A DNA stretch of 64,000 nucleotides, taken from NCBI GenBank assembly GCA_013289715.1, contig JABCZJ010000001.1, forward strand, positions 310,001 to 374,000, in the 5' to 3' direction. This stretch comes from Acidobacteriota bacterium (GTDB lineage: Bacteria; Acidobacteriota; Terriglobia; Acidiferrales; UBA7541). Shown in pieces: positions 7,438 through 15,561 of the stretch. Numbering within the stretch: position 1 is the first letter of the stretch; each line of letters opens with the position of its first letter. The translations under genes and the position numbers were made by a program. Under the pieces are notes generated by a model. It was given only the letters and a program-made list of their open reading frames with translations, searched no databases and was not told where the DNA came from.

Positions 7438-8574
7438 TTAACGCGTCGCGGCATTCGCGATGGTGATCGGTTTGCGATGCTCGTAATTGTAGTAGGCCGC
7501 GCACGAGCCTTCGGACGAAACCATCAGCGCGCCGACCGGTTGTTCTGGCGTGCACTCGCGTCCGAAAAGTTTGCATTGCGTGGGCTTGAGCACGCCTTTG
7601 AGCACTTCGCCGCACTGCGCGGCCTTGGGATCGGTGACGCGGATGCCGGGAACTGTGAAGCGCTGCTCGGCGTCCCAGGTGCCATAGCTCTCGCGAATTT
7701 TCAGCGCCGATTGCGAAATAAATCCCAGGCCGCGCCATTCGAAGTACGGGCGGAGCTCAAATACTTCCGCCATGACGCGCAACGCAGCGCGATTCCCTTC
7801 CCAAGGCACGACGCGTGTGTACTGATTTTCAACTTTGGCCTCGCCGCGGCGAAGCTGGCGCAGCAACATCACGATAGATTGCAGAATGTCCAGCGGCTCG
7901 AAGCCGGAGACGACGACGGGCTTGCCTTCGGCTTTCGCGATCCAATCGTAGGGCCTGCAGCCGATGACCGTGGAAACATGGCCCGGGCCGACGAAACCGT
8001 CGAGGCGCATGTCCGGCGAATCGAGAATCGCGCGGATCGCTGGAATAATCGTGACGTGATTGCAGAATACGGAGAAATTATTCAGGCCTTCGGCTTTCGC
8101 GCGCACCAGGGTTAAAGCAGTGGAAGGCGCCGTAGTTTCGAAACCAATCGCGAAAAACATTACGTGTTTTTCGGGATTGTTACGCGCCAGTTTGAGCGCG
8201 TCGGCCGGAGAATAGACGATACGCACGTCCATGCCGCGCGCTTTGTATTCCAGCGGACTGCCGTGCGTGCCGGGAACCCGCATCATGTCGCCAAAGGCGG
8301 CGAAAATAAACTCCGGTTGCGCTGCGAGGGACAAACCATCGTCAATGCGGCCCATGGGTAACACGCAAACCGGGCAGCCGGGGCCGTGAATCAGCTCCAC
8401 ATTGGCGGGAAGTAAATCCTTCAAGCCGAAGCGATAAATTGCGTGAGTGTGGCCGCCGCAAACTTCCATGATGCGATAGTGGCGATCGGAATCGGCAAGC
8501 TTGCGAATCTCTTCACCGGCTTTGGCGATGAGTTCTGGGGCGCGAAATTCATCCACGAATTTCATTGCTTCCAC
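7438..8574 (-). CDS. hypD: Hydrogenase iron-cyanide assembly protein HypD
   Basis: HypD is the [4Fe-4S] scaffold on which the Fe(CN)2CO unit is put together with HypC. The 378-aa sequence shows MEVCGGHTHAIYR (Cys39), GPGCPVCV (Cys67, Cys70), FAIGFETTAP and a C-terminal Cys cluster (QCGEVLKG, QCKLFGREC, SEGSCAAYYNY). All expected ligands are present. The gene overlaps the 3' end of hypC by 13 bp. A second possible start is Met4 (MKFVDEF). Confidence 0.96.
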   Translation of the reverse strand: MEAMKFVDEFRAPELIAKAGEEIRKLADSDRHYRIMEVCGGHTHAIYRFGLKDLLPANVELIHGPGCPVCVLPMGRIDDGLSLAAQPEFIFAAFGDMMRVPGTHGSPLEYKARGMDVRIVYSPADALKLARNNPEKHVMFFAIGFETTAPSTALTLVRAKAEGLNNFSVFCNHVTIIPAIRAILDSPDMRLDGFVGPGHVSTVIGCRPYDWIAKAEGKPVVVSGFEPLDILQSIVMLLRQLRRGEAKVENQYTRVVPWEGNRAALRVMAEVFELRPYFEWRGLGFISQSALKIRESYGTWDAEQRFTVPGIRVTDPKAAQCGEVLKGVLKPTQCKLFGRECTPEQPVGALMVSSEGSCAAYYNYEHRKPITIANAATR

Positions 8575-8870
8575 CTTTGCGGCGGGTAGTCTGGAATTTC
8601 GTTCTCGAGACCGTAGCCGCGAACTTCCTCTATCGCTGCCGCCGCCTCACCGAGCATCGTGAGCGTTTCCATTTGATCCGCGGCATCGGCTTCGCTGATC
8701 TTGCTCATGGCGAAACCGACGTGTATCAGCACCCAATCGCCGGGGACGGGTAGTTCGTCCTGGAGCAACCCTAAATCCACCTTGCGGCGCACGCCGACGA
8801 CATCAACGGTCGCGAGATGCGTATTCTGCGAATCAATCGCCACGATTTGTCCCGGTATCGCCAGGCACAC
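8562..8870 (-). CDS. hypC: Hydrogenase assembly chaperone HypC
   Basis: A 102-aa chaperone starting MCLAIPGQIV, where Cys2 carries the iron during transfer to the large subunit. GDWVLIHVGFAMSKI is the typical second half of the fold. The C-terminal ~25 residues (EEVRGYGLENEIPDYPPQ) are an extension beyond a minimal HypC. It starts the hypCDE block, 33 bp downstream of the YceI-like gene. Confidence 0.93.
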   Translation of the reverse strand: MCLAIPGQIVAIDSQNTHLATVDVVGVRRKVDLGLLQDELPVPGDWVLIHVGFAMSKISEADAADQMETLTMLGEAAAAIEEVRGYGLENEIPDYPPQRWKQ

Positions 8871-8903
8871 GGTGCAGCTCCCTTTACGAATGTTCTGTCG
8901 CGA

Positions 8904-9500
8904 CTATGCGCTCGCGCCCGCGTCTCCTGGCATGCGAGCTACGAGTTCAAAAGTAAACTTGAGTTCGTCCTTCAAGCGCAATGCTCCGCCGGCGAAAGAT
9001 ACGGGCTTGATGGCGTAATCCGATTGGCGCAGCGAGAAGTCGCCAGAAATTCGCAGCATCGTGCCCAGGCGCGTGACGCGGGCGTCTACGGATTGTGCTT
9101 GGGTGACGCCGTGAAATGAAAGTGTGCCGGTGGCGCGGACGAGCAGCAGATCTTCGGTCTGTTTTTGTACCGTGATTTGTTTCGTTTCGTACACCGCGCT
9201 TGGAAAGCGCTGCACTTCCAAAACGTCGTACATGGTCTGCTCGAGCTTCTTGCGGTCGTCGCCGCTCATTTCGTCGAGAACTTCCATGGCGCTGGTGCGT
9301 ACCGTCACGCGCACGACGGCGTTTTCATATGTGTCAGGGGTGAACTGCATCTCACCGTCATAGTCGCGTATGGCAATTTTCGGATTGTGGCCGAAGGTCG
9401 AGAGCATGCCGGTGGCAAACGCCTGCACGGTGAAGCGGCTGGCGTTGGCATCGAGCGCAAATTTCACTGGCACGAGGCCTCTTTGTGTCGCTGTTTGCAC
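8904..9500 (-). CDS. YceI-like lipid-binding protein encoded in the hydrogenase operon
   Basis: A ~198-aa YceI-family beta-barrel: FALDANASRFTVQAF, FGHNPKIAIRDYDGEM, ATGTLSFHGVTQ, GDFSLRQSDYAIKPVSF. YceI proteins hold isoprenoid chains, including quinone tails, in a lipocalin-like pocket. No signal peptide is seen, so a cytosolic location is likely, unlike most YceI proteins. I prefer the GTG at 9500 (AGGA 9 bp upstream); a TTG at 9542 gives 14 more residues but has a poorer site. Being inside a hydrogenase operon, it could bind menaquinone near the enzyme; that is inference. Confidence 0.8.
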   Translation of the reverse strand: MQTATQRGLVPVKFALDANASRFTVQAFATGMLSTFGHNPKIAIRDYDGEMQFTPDTYENAVVRVTVRTSAMEVLDEMSGDDRKKLEQTMYDVLEVQRFPSAVYETKQITVQKQTEDLLLVRATGTLSFHGVTQAQSVDARVTRLGTMLRISGDFSLRQSDYAIKPVSFAGGALRLKDELKFTFELVARMPGDAGASA

Positions 9501-9584
9501 GACATCATTCCTGAGTTCGAAATCAATGCGGCACGCGCCCAATGCGGAGGAATTACGCGGGCCGCTTGCGATGCTGGCGCGTGC

Positions 9585-9800
9585 TTACATCGAGCGCAGG
9601 CGGAAGTATCGCTCGATGTCCGGTATCGCGGCGGAGGCCAGGTTTCCCACGCCAATCTGACCGAGATAACGGCGCACGGTGGGGTTGGAAAGCACCAGCC
9701 CGGCGCCGAATATGACCAGAGCGACGCCTCCGAGCATGTAGAGAGTGTCCTTGTCGCTGCCGTTTGGTTCTGCCGCCTGATTCATCAATTCGACCGCCAT
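9585..9800 (-). CDS. Small single-pass membrane protein of the hydrogenase operon
   Basis: A 71-aa protein with a polar N-terminus (about 18 residues), one hydrophobic helix (LYMLGGVALVIFGAGLVL, residues 20-37) and an amphipathic tail ending IPDIERYFRLRSM. A good ribosome-binding site (AAAGGAG) precedes the ATG. The tail shares a P-D-x-x-R-Y-x-x-x-R-x-M-stop pattern with the 33-aa peptide at 20210-20311. The hydrogenase has no membrane subunit and no Tat signal, so this may anchor it or connect it to the quinone pool; that is inference. Confidence 0.75.
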   Translation of the reverse strand: MAVELMNQAAEPNGSDKDTLYMLGGVALVIFGAGLVLSNPTVRRYLGQIGVGNLASAAIPDIERYFRLRSM

Positions 9801-9831
9801 GGTTTTCTCCTTTGCGCGATGGGGATACGAT

Positions 9832-10665
9832 TTATTTTTTTGCAGGCCATTCTTCCGCGAGAATTCTGGTCACGAGCGAGTCTACCAGCCGCACCGCTTC
9901 ATCAACCGCGGCGGTGATGGTCTCGCTTAGACCCATTTTCCCTTCTTCGGGGCCAAGCGTTGCCGGCACGCAACCTACCAGCAGGACGCGCTGCAGCTGC
10001 GCTCCCATGTTTACGGCCATTCGCAGCACATTCAGCGGATTCATCCCGTGCGGATCAACGAAACCCGGCTGGGTTCCGGCGGGATCCGCATTTTTCAAAT
10101 CCGGTTCGATGACGAAAAGGGTGCCGGGCTGGCCTTCACCGGGATAAGCGTCCACCAGGATGGTGGTCTCGTAGCCTTCCATGAGCGCATAGGCGAGATC
10201 AAAACCGCGGATACCGAAGTCCGTCACGCGAACGCCTTGCGGGAACGTGCGGCCGGCGAGTTTATTTGCGACTTCGACGCCGAAACCATCGTCACCGAGA
10301 AAAATGTTGCCGATGCCGGCGATCAGGATGCGCTTCGTTTCGACGGCACGCGTTTCCTGAGCTTCTTTGGCGAGGGGTTCCACTTCAGTGGGCGCGAAGA
10401 AAAATCTGTGACCGGGTTGGCGCATCAGGCCGATGTCTCTGCCGGGATCTTCGTCCACGACGACGCAAACGTGCAGCTGGCCTTCGTAATCCTGCTCGAT
10501 GGATTCGATGGTGGCGATTTTGCCATCGAGCGCGAGATCGAAAACGTCGCCGCCAGCGCGCGGCCGTAGCCTGACGCGTTCGCCGCACCGGACCGGAACG
10601 CCCTGAACGTCGAGCGATTCGACCGTCGTCTTATCTTCCAGCGTTTGCCATTCCCATTCGTTCAC
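9832..10665 (-). CDS. Hydrogenase maturation endopeptidase (HyaD/HybD family) with N-terminal extension
   Basis: This protease removes the C-terminal tail of the large subunit after Ni insertion. The catalytic domain is residues ~111-275: RILIAGIGNIFLGDDGFGVE with metal-binding acid at Asp125/126, LVDAYPGEG with Asp172, and His206 in FVDPHGMNPL. Residues 1-95 are an unusual beta-rich extension (VRCGERVRLRPRAGGDVFDL, then LDGKIATIESIEQDYEG) that looks like a small SH3-like barrel; typical HyaD/HybD enzymes are only ~160-200 aa. Its substrate is presumably HhyL, whose sequence keeps a 21-residue tail. Confidence 0.9.
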   Translation of the reverse strand: MNEWEWQTLEDKTTVESLDVQGVPVRCGERVRLRPRAGGDVFDLALDGKIATIESIEQDYEGQLHVCVVVDEDPGRDIGLMRQPGHRFFFAPTEVEPLAKEAQETRAVETKRILIAGIGNIFLGDDGFGVEVANKLAGRTFPQGVRVTDFGIRGFDLAYALMEGYETTILVDAYPGEGQPGTLFVIEPDLKNADPAGTQPGFVDPHGMNPLNVLRMAVNMGAQLQRVLLVGCVPATLGPEEGKMGLSETITAAVDEAVRLVDSLVTRILAEEWPAKK

Positions 10666-11732
10666 GGCTCCTCGCTTTTCGCGGCGCGCAAGCCGCGCAA
10701 CGCGCCGTGCAGTTTCATCAGTTGCTCTTCTGGCAGAGTTTCGGTGCGCTCCAGAATTTTGCGCGCGCGATCGTCGGATTCGCGCATTTCGCGTTTTTCT
10801 TCGTCCGTCAGGGTCATGATGCGCAGCGACAATATTTCGTCAATTTCGGCGCCGTCGAATAAATCGCCGGGACTCTCGGCGGCGATCTGGGGGTAGTCGT
10901 ACAAAATTATCGGCGAAGAGAGCAAGGCGTCGCGCTGCCCTTCTTCTCCTACGAGCACCGGCCAGGTGCCGATGTTTTGACAGGCTTGCGCGAATTCGCT
11001 GAAGGCCTCGGGAGGGTCAACCAGAGAAACAAATTCTCCGGCGCGGACTTCCAGTATCGTGTGAGCCGAAACGAGAGAGCGTGCGAGGGCTTCGTCACGC
11101 GTCGCCGGGCCGGAATTCGCGAAACGCGAGATATTTGCGATTCGTGCCGTGAGTTTGAATACGCCATCCTGCAGCCGCTGCGCCGCAAGCTCGACCATTC
11201 CTGCGACGCTGGCCTTTTCGCGCAGGATAATTCCAACGATCAATTCGCGCTCGTTGCGAATCGTTTCTTGTTCTTGTTTGAGTGACAGGCGGAACGGCCA
11301 CTGCATCGGATGGGCGCTAAGCGCGGAGAGATTGAACTCCGCCACTTCGATCACTTCTTCGACAGCTTCTTGCCATGGCTGGTGCGTCTTGCCGTTCGCT
11401 TCCAAACTCTCGACATTTTCGATCGTTGCGCCGGCGACTGAGGCCAGGTCGTTCGCAGGCGTGCGCAGTTTTCCAATCGTACGGGTCACCATGCGCAAGA
11501 ATCGGACGCGAACCGCACATTGCGTTTGCGCATCCCCCCGCACGAGACATTCGGTTTGCATCGTCCACGGGTCCGTGCCGCTGCCACCTCGCGCTTCGCT
11601 GTAGGCACGCGGATAGACGACGCCAAAGTTAAATCGCTGCCGATTTTTCACCGCGGATGGCCGGTAGGGGTACAACATGTAACCTTCGTAGAGCACGGCT
11701 TTCACGATTCCGTCCACGAGGGCAGCGTTCAT
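10662..11732 (-). CDS. Conserved protein of unknown function in group 1h hydrogenase operon
   Basis: A 356-aa protein from the ATG at 11732, which overlaps the stop of the upstream gene as ATGA; a longer frame extending 41 codons upstream is not needed. Near the N-terminus it reads VLYEGYMLYPYRPSAVKNRQ and FNFGVVYPRAYSEA; the C-terminus is a charged helix (LTDEEKREMRESDDRARK). I recall homologues with the same YPYRPS-x-x-KN motif beside group 1h hydrogenases, but no biochemical function. It overlaps the protease gene by 4 bp. There are no cofactor motifs, no signal peptide and no membrane segment. Confidence 0.7.
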   Translation of the reverse strand: MNAALVDGIVKAVLYEGYMLYPYRPSAVKNRQRFNFGVVYPRAYSEARGGSGTDPWTMQTECLVRGDAQTQCAVRVRFLRMVTRTIGKLRTPANDLASVAGATIENVESLEANGKTHQPWQEAVEEVIEVAEFNLSALSAHPMQWPFRLSLKQEQETIRNERELIVGIILREKASVAGMVELAAQRLQDGVFKLTARIANISRFANSGPATRDEALARSLVSAHTILEVRAGEFVSLVDPPEAFSEFAQACQNIGTWPVLVGEEGQRDALLSSPIILYDYPQIAAESPGDLFDGAEIDEILSLRIMTLTDEEKREMRESDDRARKILERTETLPEEQLMKLHGALRGLRAAKSEEP

Positions 11733-12379
11733 GAGCGCACCGTTTCCGGAAGAGCGTTCAGCGCGCGTTCCAACGCTTCTTCCCACGTGGGAATGCCTTC
11801 GCGCACTTTGAATTGACAGAGTTTTTCGAACGCGTCCTTGTGCAGCGCGAGCCAAGTGGAATTCGGGTAGTACGCGTGCATCAAATCTTTCCAGACTTTC
11901 ACGGGCAGGCGGAACTTAGCTTCTTTGTCCCAGGAAATGGGCGCGACCTGCAGGGTTTCGTCTTCGCCCTGATAGAAAACTGTGCCGCTGAACTGGAAGC
12001 AGAGCGGCAGATCGCCGCTCGTCACACCGTGAAAATATTTTGTTGCGGCGACGTTGAAATCAAACGTGCACGGCACGGAGATAACGGCAACTGTGCTGCC
12101 GGTGAAGCGCGGGACTACGACGCTGGCGTGCGCCCAGAGCATGCTGCGCAGCGTCTGGCCCCAGCGATCGGGTTCGCCAAACAGGTCCGCGAGGCGCGCT
12201 TGTTCGTTCGCATCATATTTCCTGCGGGTTGCCTCGATCTGAATTTGCGCACGCAGCGCGACCGTGTGAATAATCTGGTCGCTGGGGTTGCTGGCGATGC
12301 GCAGCTTGAACGCGAGCAACGGCGCGGCCGCATACTGGACCACTTCGGCGCCTTCGATCGTAAGGACGAGTTCAGGCAT
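11729..12379 (-). CDS. DUF6084-like protein of hydrogenase operon
   Basis: A 216-aa soluble protein from the ATG at 12379 (MPELVLTIEGAEV); nine further codons are open upstream. Features visible are VALRAQIQIEATRRKYD, LRSMLWAHASVVVPRFTGST and VPCTFDFNVAATKYFHGV. It reads like a beta-rich protein related to the family I recall as DUF6084, seen with uptake hydrogenases. It overlaps neighbours on both sides. No metal motif is visible, and the function is unknown. Confidence 0.65.
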   Translation of the reverse strand: MPELVLTIEGAEVVQYAAAPLLAFKLRIASNPSDQIIHTVALRAQIQIEATRRKYDANEQARLADLFGEPDRWGQTLRSMLWAHASVVVPRFTGSTVAVISVPCTFDFNVAATKYFHGVTSGDLPLCFQFSGTVFYQGEDETLQVAPISWDKEAKFRLPVKVWKDLMHAYYPNSTWLALHKDAFEKLCQFKVREGIPTWEEALERALNALPETVRS

Positions 12380-13031
12380 GCGCGCCCTCGCGACCGACTC
12401 CGGCACGGCGCTTCAGCGCGGTGAAGAACGCGCCGATTTCGCGCCACACTTCGGTGCCGCCGGAAAGCCCGCGCCAGTGGGTGCGGATCAGTCCGACAAG
12501 CTTGTAACAGTCATCTATCGGGACTAAATAATATTCCGCGGCGACGGAACCACGGTTGTGCCCGACGCGGTTGACGAGCAGCGCGGTCACGTCGGCCTCC
12601 ATCGTTTTCAGGATGGGGTTGGCCTGCTCGATATCCACCCAAGTTTCCAGAGATAGCAACGATTCAGTGGGCCCCGCGGGACTGGGGTAAAGCGCGATCA
12701 CTTTTCCGTGTGGCGTACTCTTGAAGAAGAACGCCATTTCAATGGGGACCATCAATCCGTCCCACTGGGCGTCGGTAAGGTGAAAATCCGCAAGGAACTG
12801 CACGCGGCGCGGAACTCGTTTGTATTTTGTGCCGCTCTGCCCATCGAAGAGAATGGCGCAGGCTTCGCAGGCGCAGATCAGCTTGCGGCTGGCGGGCTCG
12901 ACCAAGTGCTCGTGTTCGGGAAAAAGTTCGCGGCTGCACATTTCGCAGCGTTCGATGGGCACCCGCTTGCGCGCAAATTGGCGAAGGGTGGCAAACGCGC
13001 TGTCCTGCAGCGGTGGAAGCGCGGGAGCCAT
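12372..13031 (-). CDS. DUF5947-like zinc-site protein of hydrogenase operon
   Basis: A 219-aa protein, using the ATG at 13031 (MAPALPPLQDS). That start nearly abuts the NifU-like stop at 13033, and the 45 codons upstream of it are not protein-like. A four-Cys knuckle (ERCEMCSREL and LICACEACAILF) probably binds zinc or a cluster. VPRRVQFLADFHLTDAQWD and TWVDIEQANPIL follow, with a C-terminal TEVWREIGAFF. I recall this as DUF5947, which travels with group 1h hydrogenases. The role is not established; the Cys knuckle suggests an assembly or scaffold factor. Confidence 0.65.
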   Translation of the reverse strand: MAPALPPLQDSAFATLRQFARKRVPIERCEMCSRELFPEHEHLVEPASRKLICACEACAILFDGQSGTKYKRVPRRVQFLADFHLTDAQWDGLMVPIEMAFFFKSTPHGKVIALYPSPAGPTESLLSLETWVDIEQANPILKTMEADVTALLVNRVGHNRGSVAAEYYLVPIDDCYKLVGLIRTHWRGLSGGTEVWREIGAFFTALKRRAGVGREGAHA

Positions 13032-13032
13032 A

Positions 13033-13626
13033 TCAGTCACCGCTCCGTTGGGTGCGCGCGACGGACAATGCGGCCATGCCCTGGCCACCAGCAAGTTGCG
13101 CGAGGGAGACAAATCCAGAACGCGGCGCTCCGTTATCGGCCTCTTGCACGAGGATTGAGGTGGCATCGGGCGCTGCGTCCTGTATGGCCGCTTGGAGCGT
13201 CGATTTCACCGTCGCCGCCGTGGAGAGGCAGCCGCCGGGCTTGCGATGCAGGCGCAGCGTAACCGCGCCGTCTTCGCTGATCGAAACCAGCTCGGCCTTA
13301 GCGGAGTGCGAATCGAGGAAGCCGCGCGATTTCTCGAGCGCTGCTGTGACTCGGGTTTGCATATCGCAAGGATGCAGCCCATACAACAGGAGCAAGCTGC
13401 TGACCAGTTGATCGCCGCCAAATTTCCGAATGAGCGACTCGCCGGTTTCACCCGTCTGGGAAGTAATGGTCAGGATTTGTTCGAGCGCAGCTCCGTGCAA
13501 GGCCATCAGCGATTCGAGAAGTTCCTTGGCCATGGCGCGCGCGTTCGGGTCGGCGGTCGCTTCGAGCTGCTCGACAATTTCGCCGATCCGCTGGATGCGT
13601 TTCTGGAGATCTTTGTCAGGCGGCAT
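13033..13626 (-). CDS. NifU C-terminal-domain-like protein with degenerate cluster motif
   Basis: About 197 aa. The N-terminal half is helical (IQRIGEIVEQLEATADPNAR); the C-terminal half resembles the NifU/NfuA scaffold domain, with LRLHRKPGGCLSTAATVKST in place of the usual GxCxxCxxSxxTLK loop. Only one of the two Cys remains, so it probably cannot carry a [4Fe-4S] cluster in the normal way. The ATG at 13626 has a short-spaced GAAGGAG; a TTG at 13638 is an alternative. It follows hhyL and may assist Fe-S delivery to the small subunits, by position. Confidence 0.7.
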   Translation of the reverse strand: MPPDKDLQKRIQRIGEIVEQLEATADPNARAMAKELLESLMALHGAALEQILTITSQTGETGESLIRKFGGDQLVSSLLLLYGLHPCDMQTRVTAALEKSRGFLDSHSAKAELVSISEDGAVTLRLHRKPGGCLSTAATVKSTLQAAIQDAAPDATSILVQEADNGAPRSGFVSLAQLAGGQGMAALSVARTQRSGD

Positions 13627-13707
13627 ATTCTCCTTCAAAGATAAATCGAAGCGGGTGACGGCGACGGAAGTGACAGACGATCCTCATGCGCCCAAGCCTG
13701 CCTGTAT

Positions 13708-13722
13708 CGGTCGCGGCGACCG
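13708..13722 (-). other. Hairpin between hhyL and the accessory genes
   Basis: A perfect CGGTCG-CGG-CGACCG stem-loop lies in the ~120-bp gap after hhyL, the largest gap between hhyS1 and hypC. There is no T-run, so it is not a classical terminator. It could lower readthrough or stabilise the structural-gene mRNA. Confidence 0.3.
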
Positions 13723-13746
13723 GCTGCTACGCGTACGCCTGGCGCG

Positions 13747-15543
13747 TCAAGCGTGCTGGCCAAACATGGGCGAGTGATGCGTCTCGAGCACCTTGCCATT
13801 GCCCAGGTACATGTGCACGCCGCAGGGCAAGCAAGGATCAAAGCTGCGCACGGCGCGCATAATGTCTATACCTTTGAATTTATCCGGACCGTTTTCTTCG
13901 AAGATGGGCGTGTTTTGCACCGCATCTTCGTACGGGCCCGGCGTCCCGTAAACGTCACGGGGATTCGCGTTCCACGGCGTGGGCGGATAGGGATGGTAAT
14001 TCGCGATCTTGCCGTCGCGAATCACCACGTGATGCGACAACACACCGCGCACCGCTTCGTGGAATCCGCAGCCGATGGCTTCCTGCGGCACGCTGAATTC
14101 CGACCAGGTCTTCGTTCTTCCCGCGTGCAGTTCCGCGAGCGCCTGCTCGACGAAGTACAAAGCGCACGATGCGGCATACACCTGGAAGTAGGTGCGCGCA
14201 CGGTCGCGTTCGATGGCGTTGCTCCACTTCGGAATCTTCCATTCGAATTCGACTTCGGGCAGAGACATGGTCTTCGGCAAATACATTTTTACGCTGCGGC
14301 CGGTGGATTTGACGTAACCATTGTCCACAAGCCCGGCGAGCGCGGTGGCCCACAGGCGCGCGATGGGGCCGCCGCCAGTGTCGAGCGCCAGATGGTCGCC
14401 AGTTCTCTTGTCGAGCCAGCGCGGCGACATGACCCAGGTGTATTTGCCGCCGAAGTCGCGCTTCTGCGGTCTCGGGATCGTGGTTTGATTCCAGGGATGG
14501 TTCTGATCCACGGCATTGCCCAGCGGATCCTTCGGCACAAACTTTTCGGAATTTTCCCAGCCGTCGTAATACGAGCTGCCGAGCAGGATGCGTATATTGA
14601 GGTTGATGTCCACCAGGTCGTTGGTTACGAGCTTGTCGTCCACCACGACGCCGGGCGTGACATACATCGCGCGGCCCCACTCGGTCATTTTCTTGTAGGA
14701 ATAGTCGCAGACTGCTGGATTGTTGAACGAGCCCCAGCAGGCCAGTAGGACGCGGCGGCGGCCTACTTCTTCGTATCCGGGCAGCGCTTCGTAGAAGAAA
14801 TCAAACAGGTCGTCGTGCAGCGGAACGACCTTCTTCATGAACTCGACGTATTTCATCAAGCGTACAAGATAATCCGTGAAGAGCTGCACGGTGGGAACGG
14901 TGCCGACTCCGCCGGGATACAGAGTGGAAGGGTGCACGTGGCGGCCTTCCATCAGGCAGAACATTTCGCGGGTCATGCGGCTCATCTGCAGAGCTTCACG
15001 GTAGAAGGATCCGACGAAGGGATTCAGGGCCTTCATGATGTCCGCGATAGTGCGATAGCCGTGAAGATTGGCGCCCGGCGCGGCCGTTTTTTCGGCTTTG
15101 GCGTACACGCCGGGATTGGTTTCTTTCACCATCTGCTCGCAGAAATCCACGCCGACCAGATTGTCCTGGAAAATGTTGTGGTCGAACATGTACTCGGCGG
15201 CTTCGCCGAGATTCACAATCCATTCGGCCATTGCCGGTGGGCGGACGCCAAACGCCATGTTCTGCGCGTAGGTGGCGCAAGTGGCGTGGTTATCACCGCA
15301 GATCCCGCAGATGCGGCTGGTGATAAAGTGCGCGTCTCTGGGGTCCTTGCCTTTCATAAAAATGCTGTAGCCGCGGAAGATTGAGGAAGTGCTGTGACAT
15401 TCGGCGACTTGGCGATTATCGAAATCAATTTTAGTGAAAATTCCCAGGCTGCCGACGATCCGGGTAATCGGATCCCAGTTCATCTCCACCAATTTTCGGG
15501 AACCGGTCGGCGTACCTTTTGTCGCGGAAGTAATTGTGCCCAT
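13747..15543 (-). CDS. hhyL: Group 1h [NiFe] hydrogenase large subunit HhyL
   Basis: The 598-aa catalytic subunit. The L1 motif RICGICGDNH (Cys79, Cys82) and the L2 motif DPCLPCGVHM (Cys571, Cys574) supply the four Ni ligands. Both have the form typical of the oxygen-tolerant, high-affinity group 1h (group 5) enzymes that oxidise atmospheric H2. His577 is followed by a 21-residue tail that the maturation protease would remove, so the precursor is intact. There is a good ribosome-binding site (AAAGGAG) before the ATG at 15543. It lies 18 bp downstream of hhyS1, and no second large subunit exists in the window. Confidence 0.96.
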   Translation of the reverse strand: MGTITSATKGTPTGSRKLVEMNWDPITRIVGSLGIFTKIDFDNRQVAECHSTSSIFRGYSIFMKGKDPRDAHFITSRICGICGDNHATCATYAQNMAFGVRPPAMAEWIVNLGEAAEYMFDHNIFQDNLVGVDFCEQMVKETNPGVYAKAEKTAAPGANLHGYRTIADIMKALNPFVGSFYREALQMSRMTREMFCLMEGRHVHPSTLYPGGVGTVPTVQLFTDYLVRLMKYVEFMKKVVPLHDDLFDFFYEALPGYEEVGRRRVLLACWGSFNNPAVCDYSYKKMTEWGRAMYVTPGVVVDDKLVTNDLVDINLNIRILLGSSYYDGWENSEKFVPKDPLGNAVDQNHPWNQTTIPRPQKRDFGGKYTWVMSPRWLDKRTGDHLALDTGGGPIARLWATALAGLVDNGYVKSTGRSVKMYLPKTMSLPEVEFEWKIPKWSNAIERDRARTYFQVYAASCALYFVEQALAELHAGRTKTWSEFSVPQEAIGCGFHEAVRGVLSHHVVIRDGKIANYHPYPPTPWNANPRDVYGTPGPYEDAVQNTPIFEENGPDKFKGIDIMRAVRSFDPCLPCGVHMYLGNGKVLETHHSPMFGQHA

Positions 15544-15561
15544 GTTTTCGGCTCCTTTTAT

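Noticed and set aside
13753..14748. Plus-strand open frame of 331 codons inside hhyL
   Set aside because: Antisense of a highly conserved gene in GC-rich sequence; no family features.
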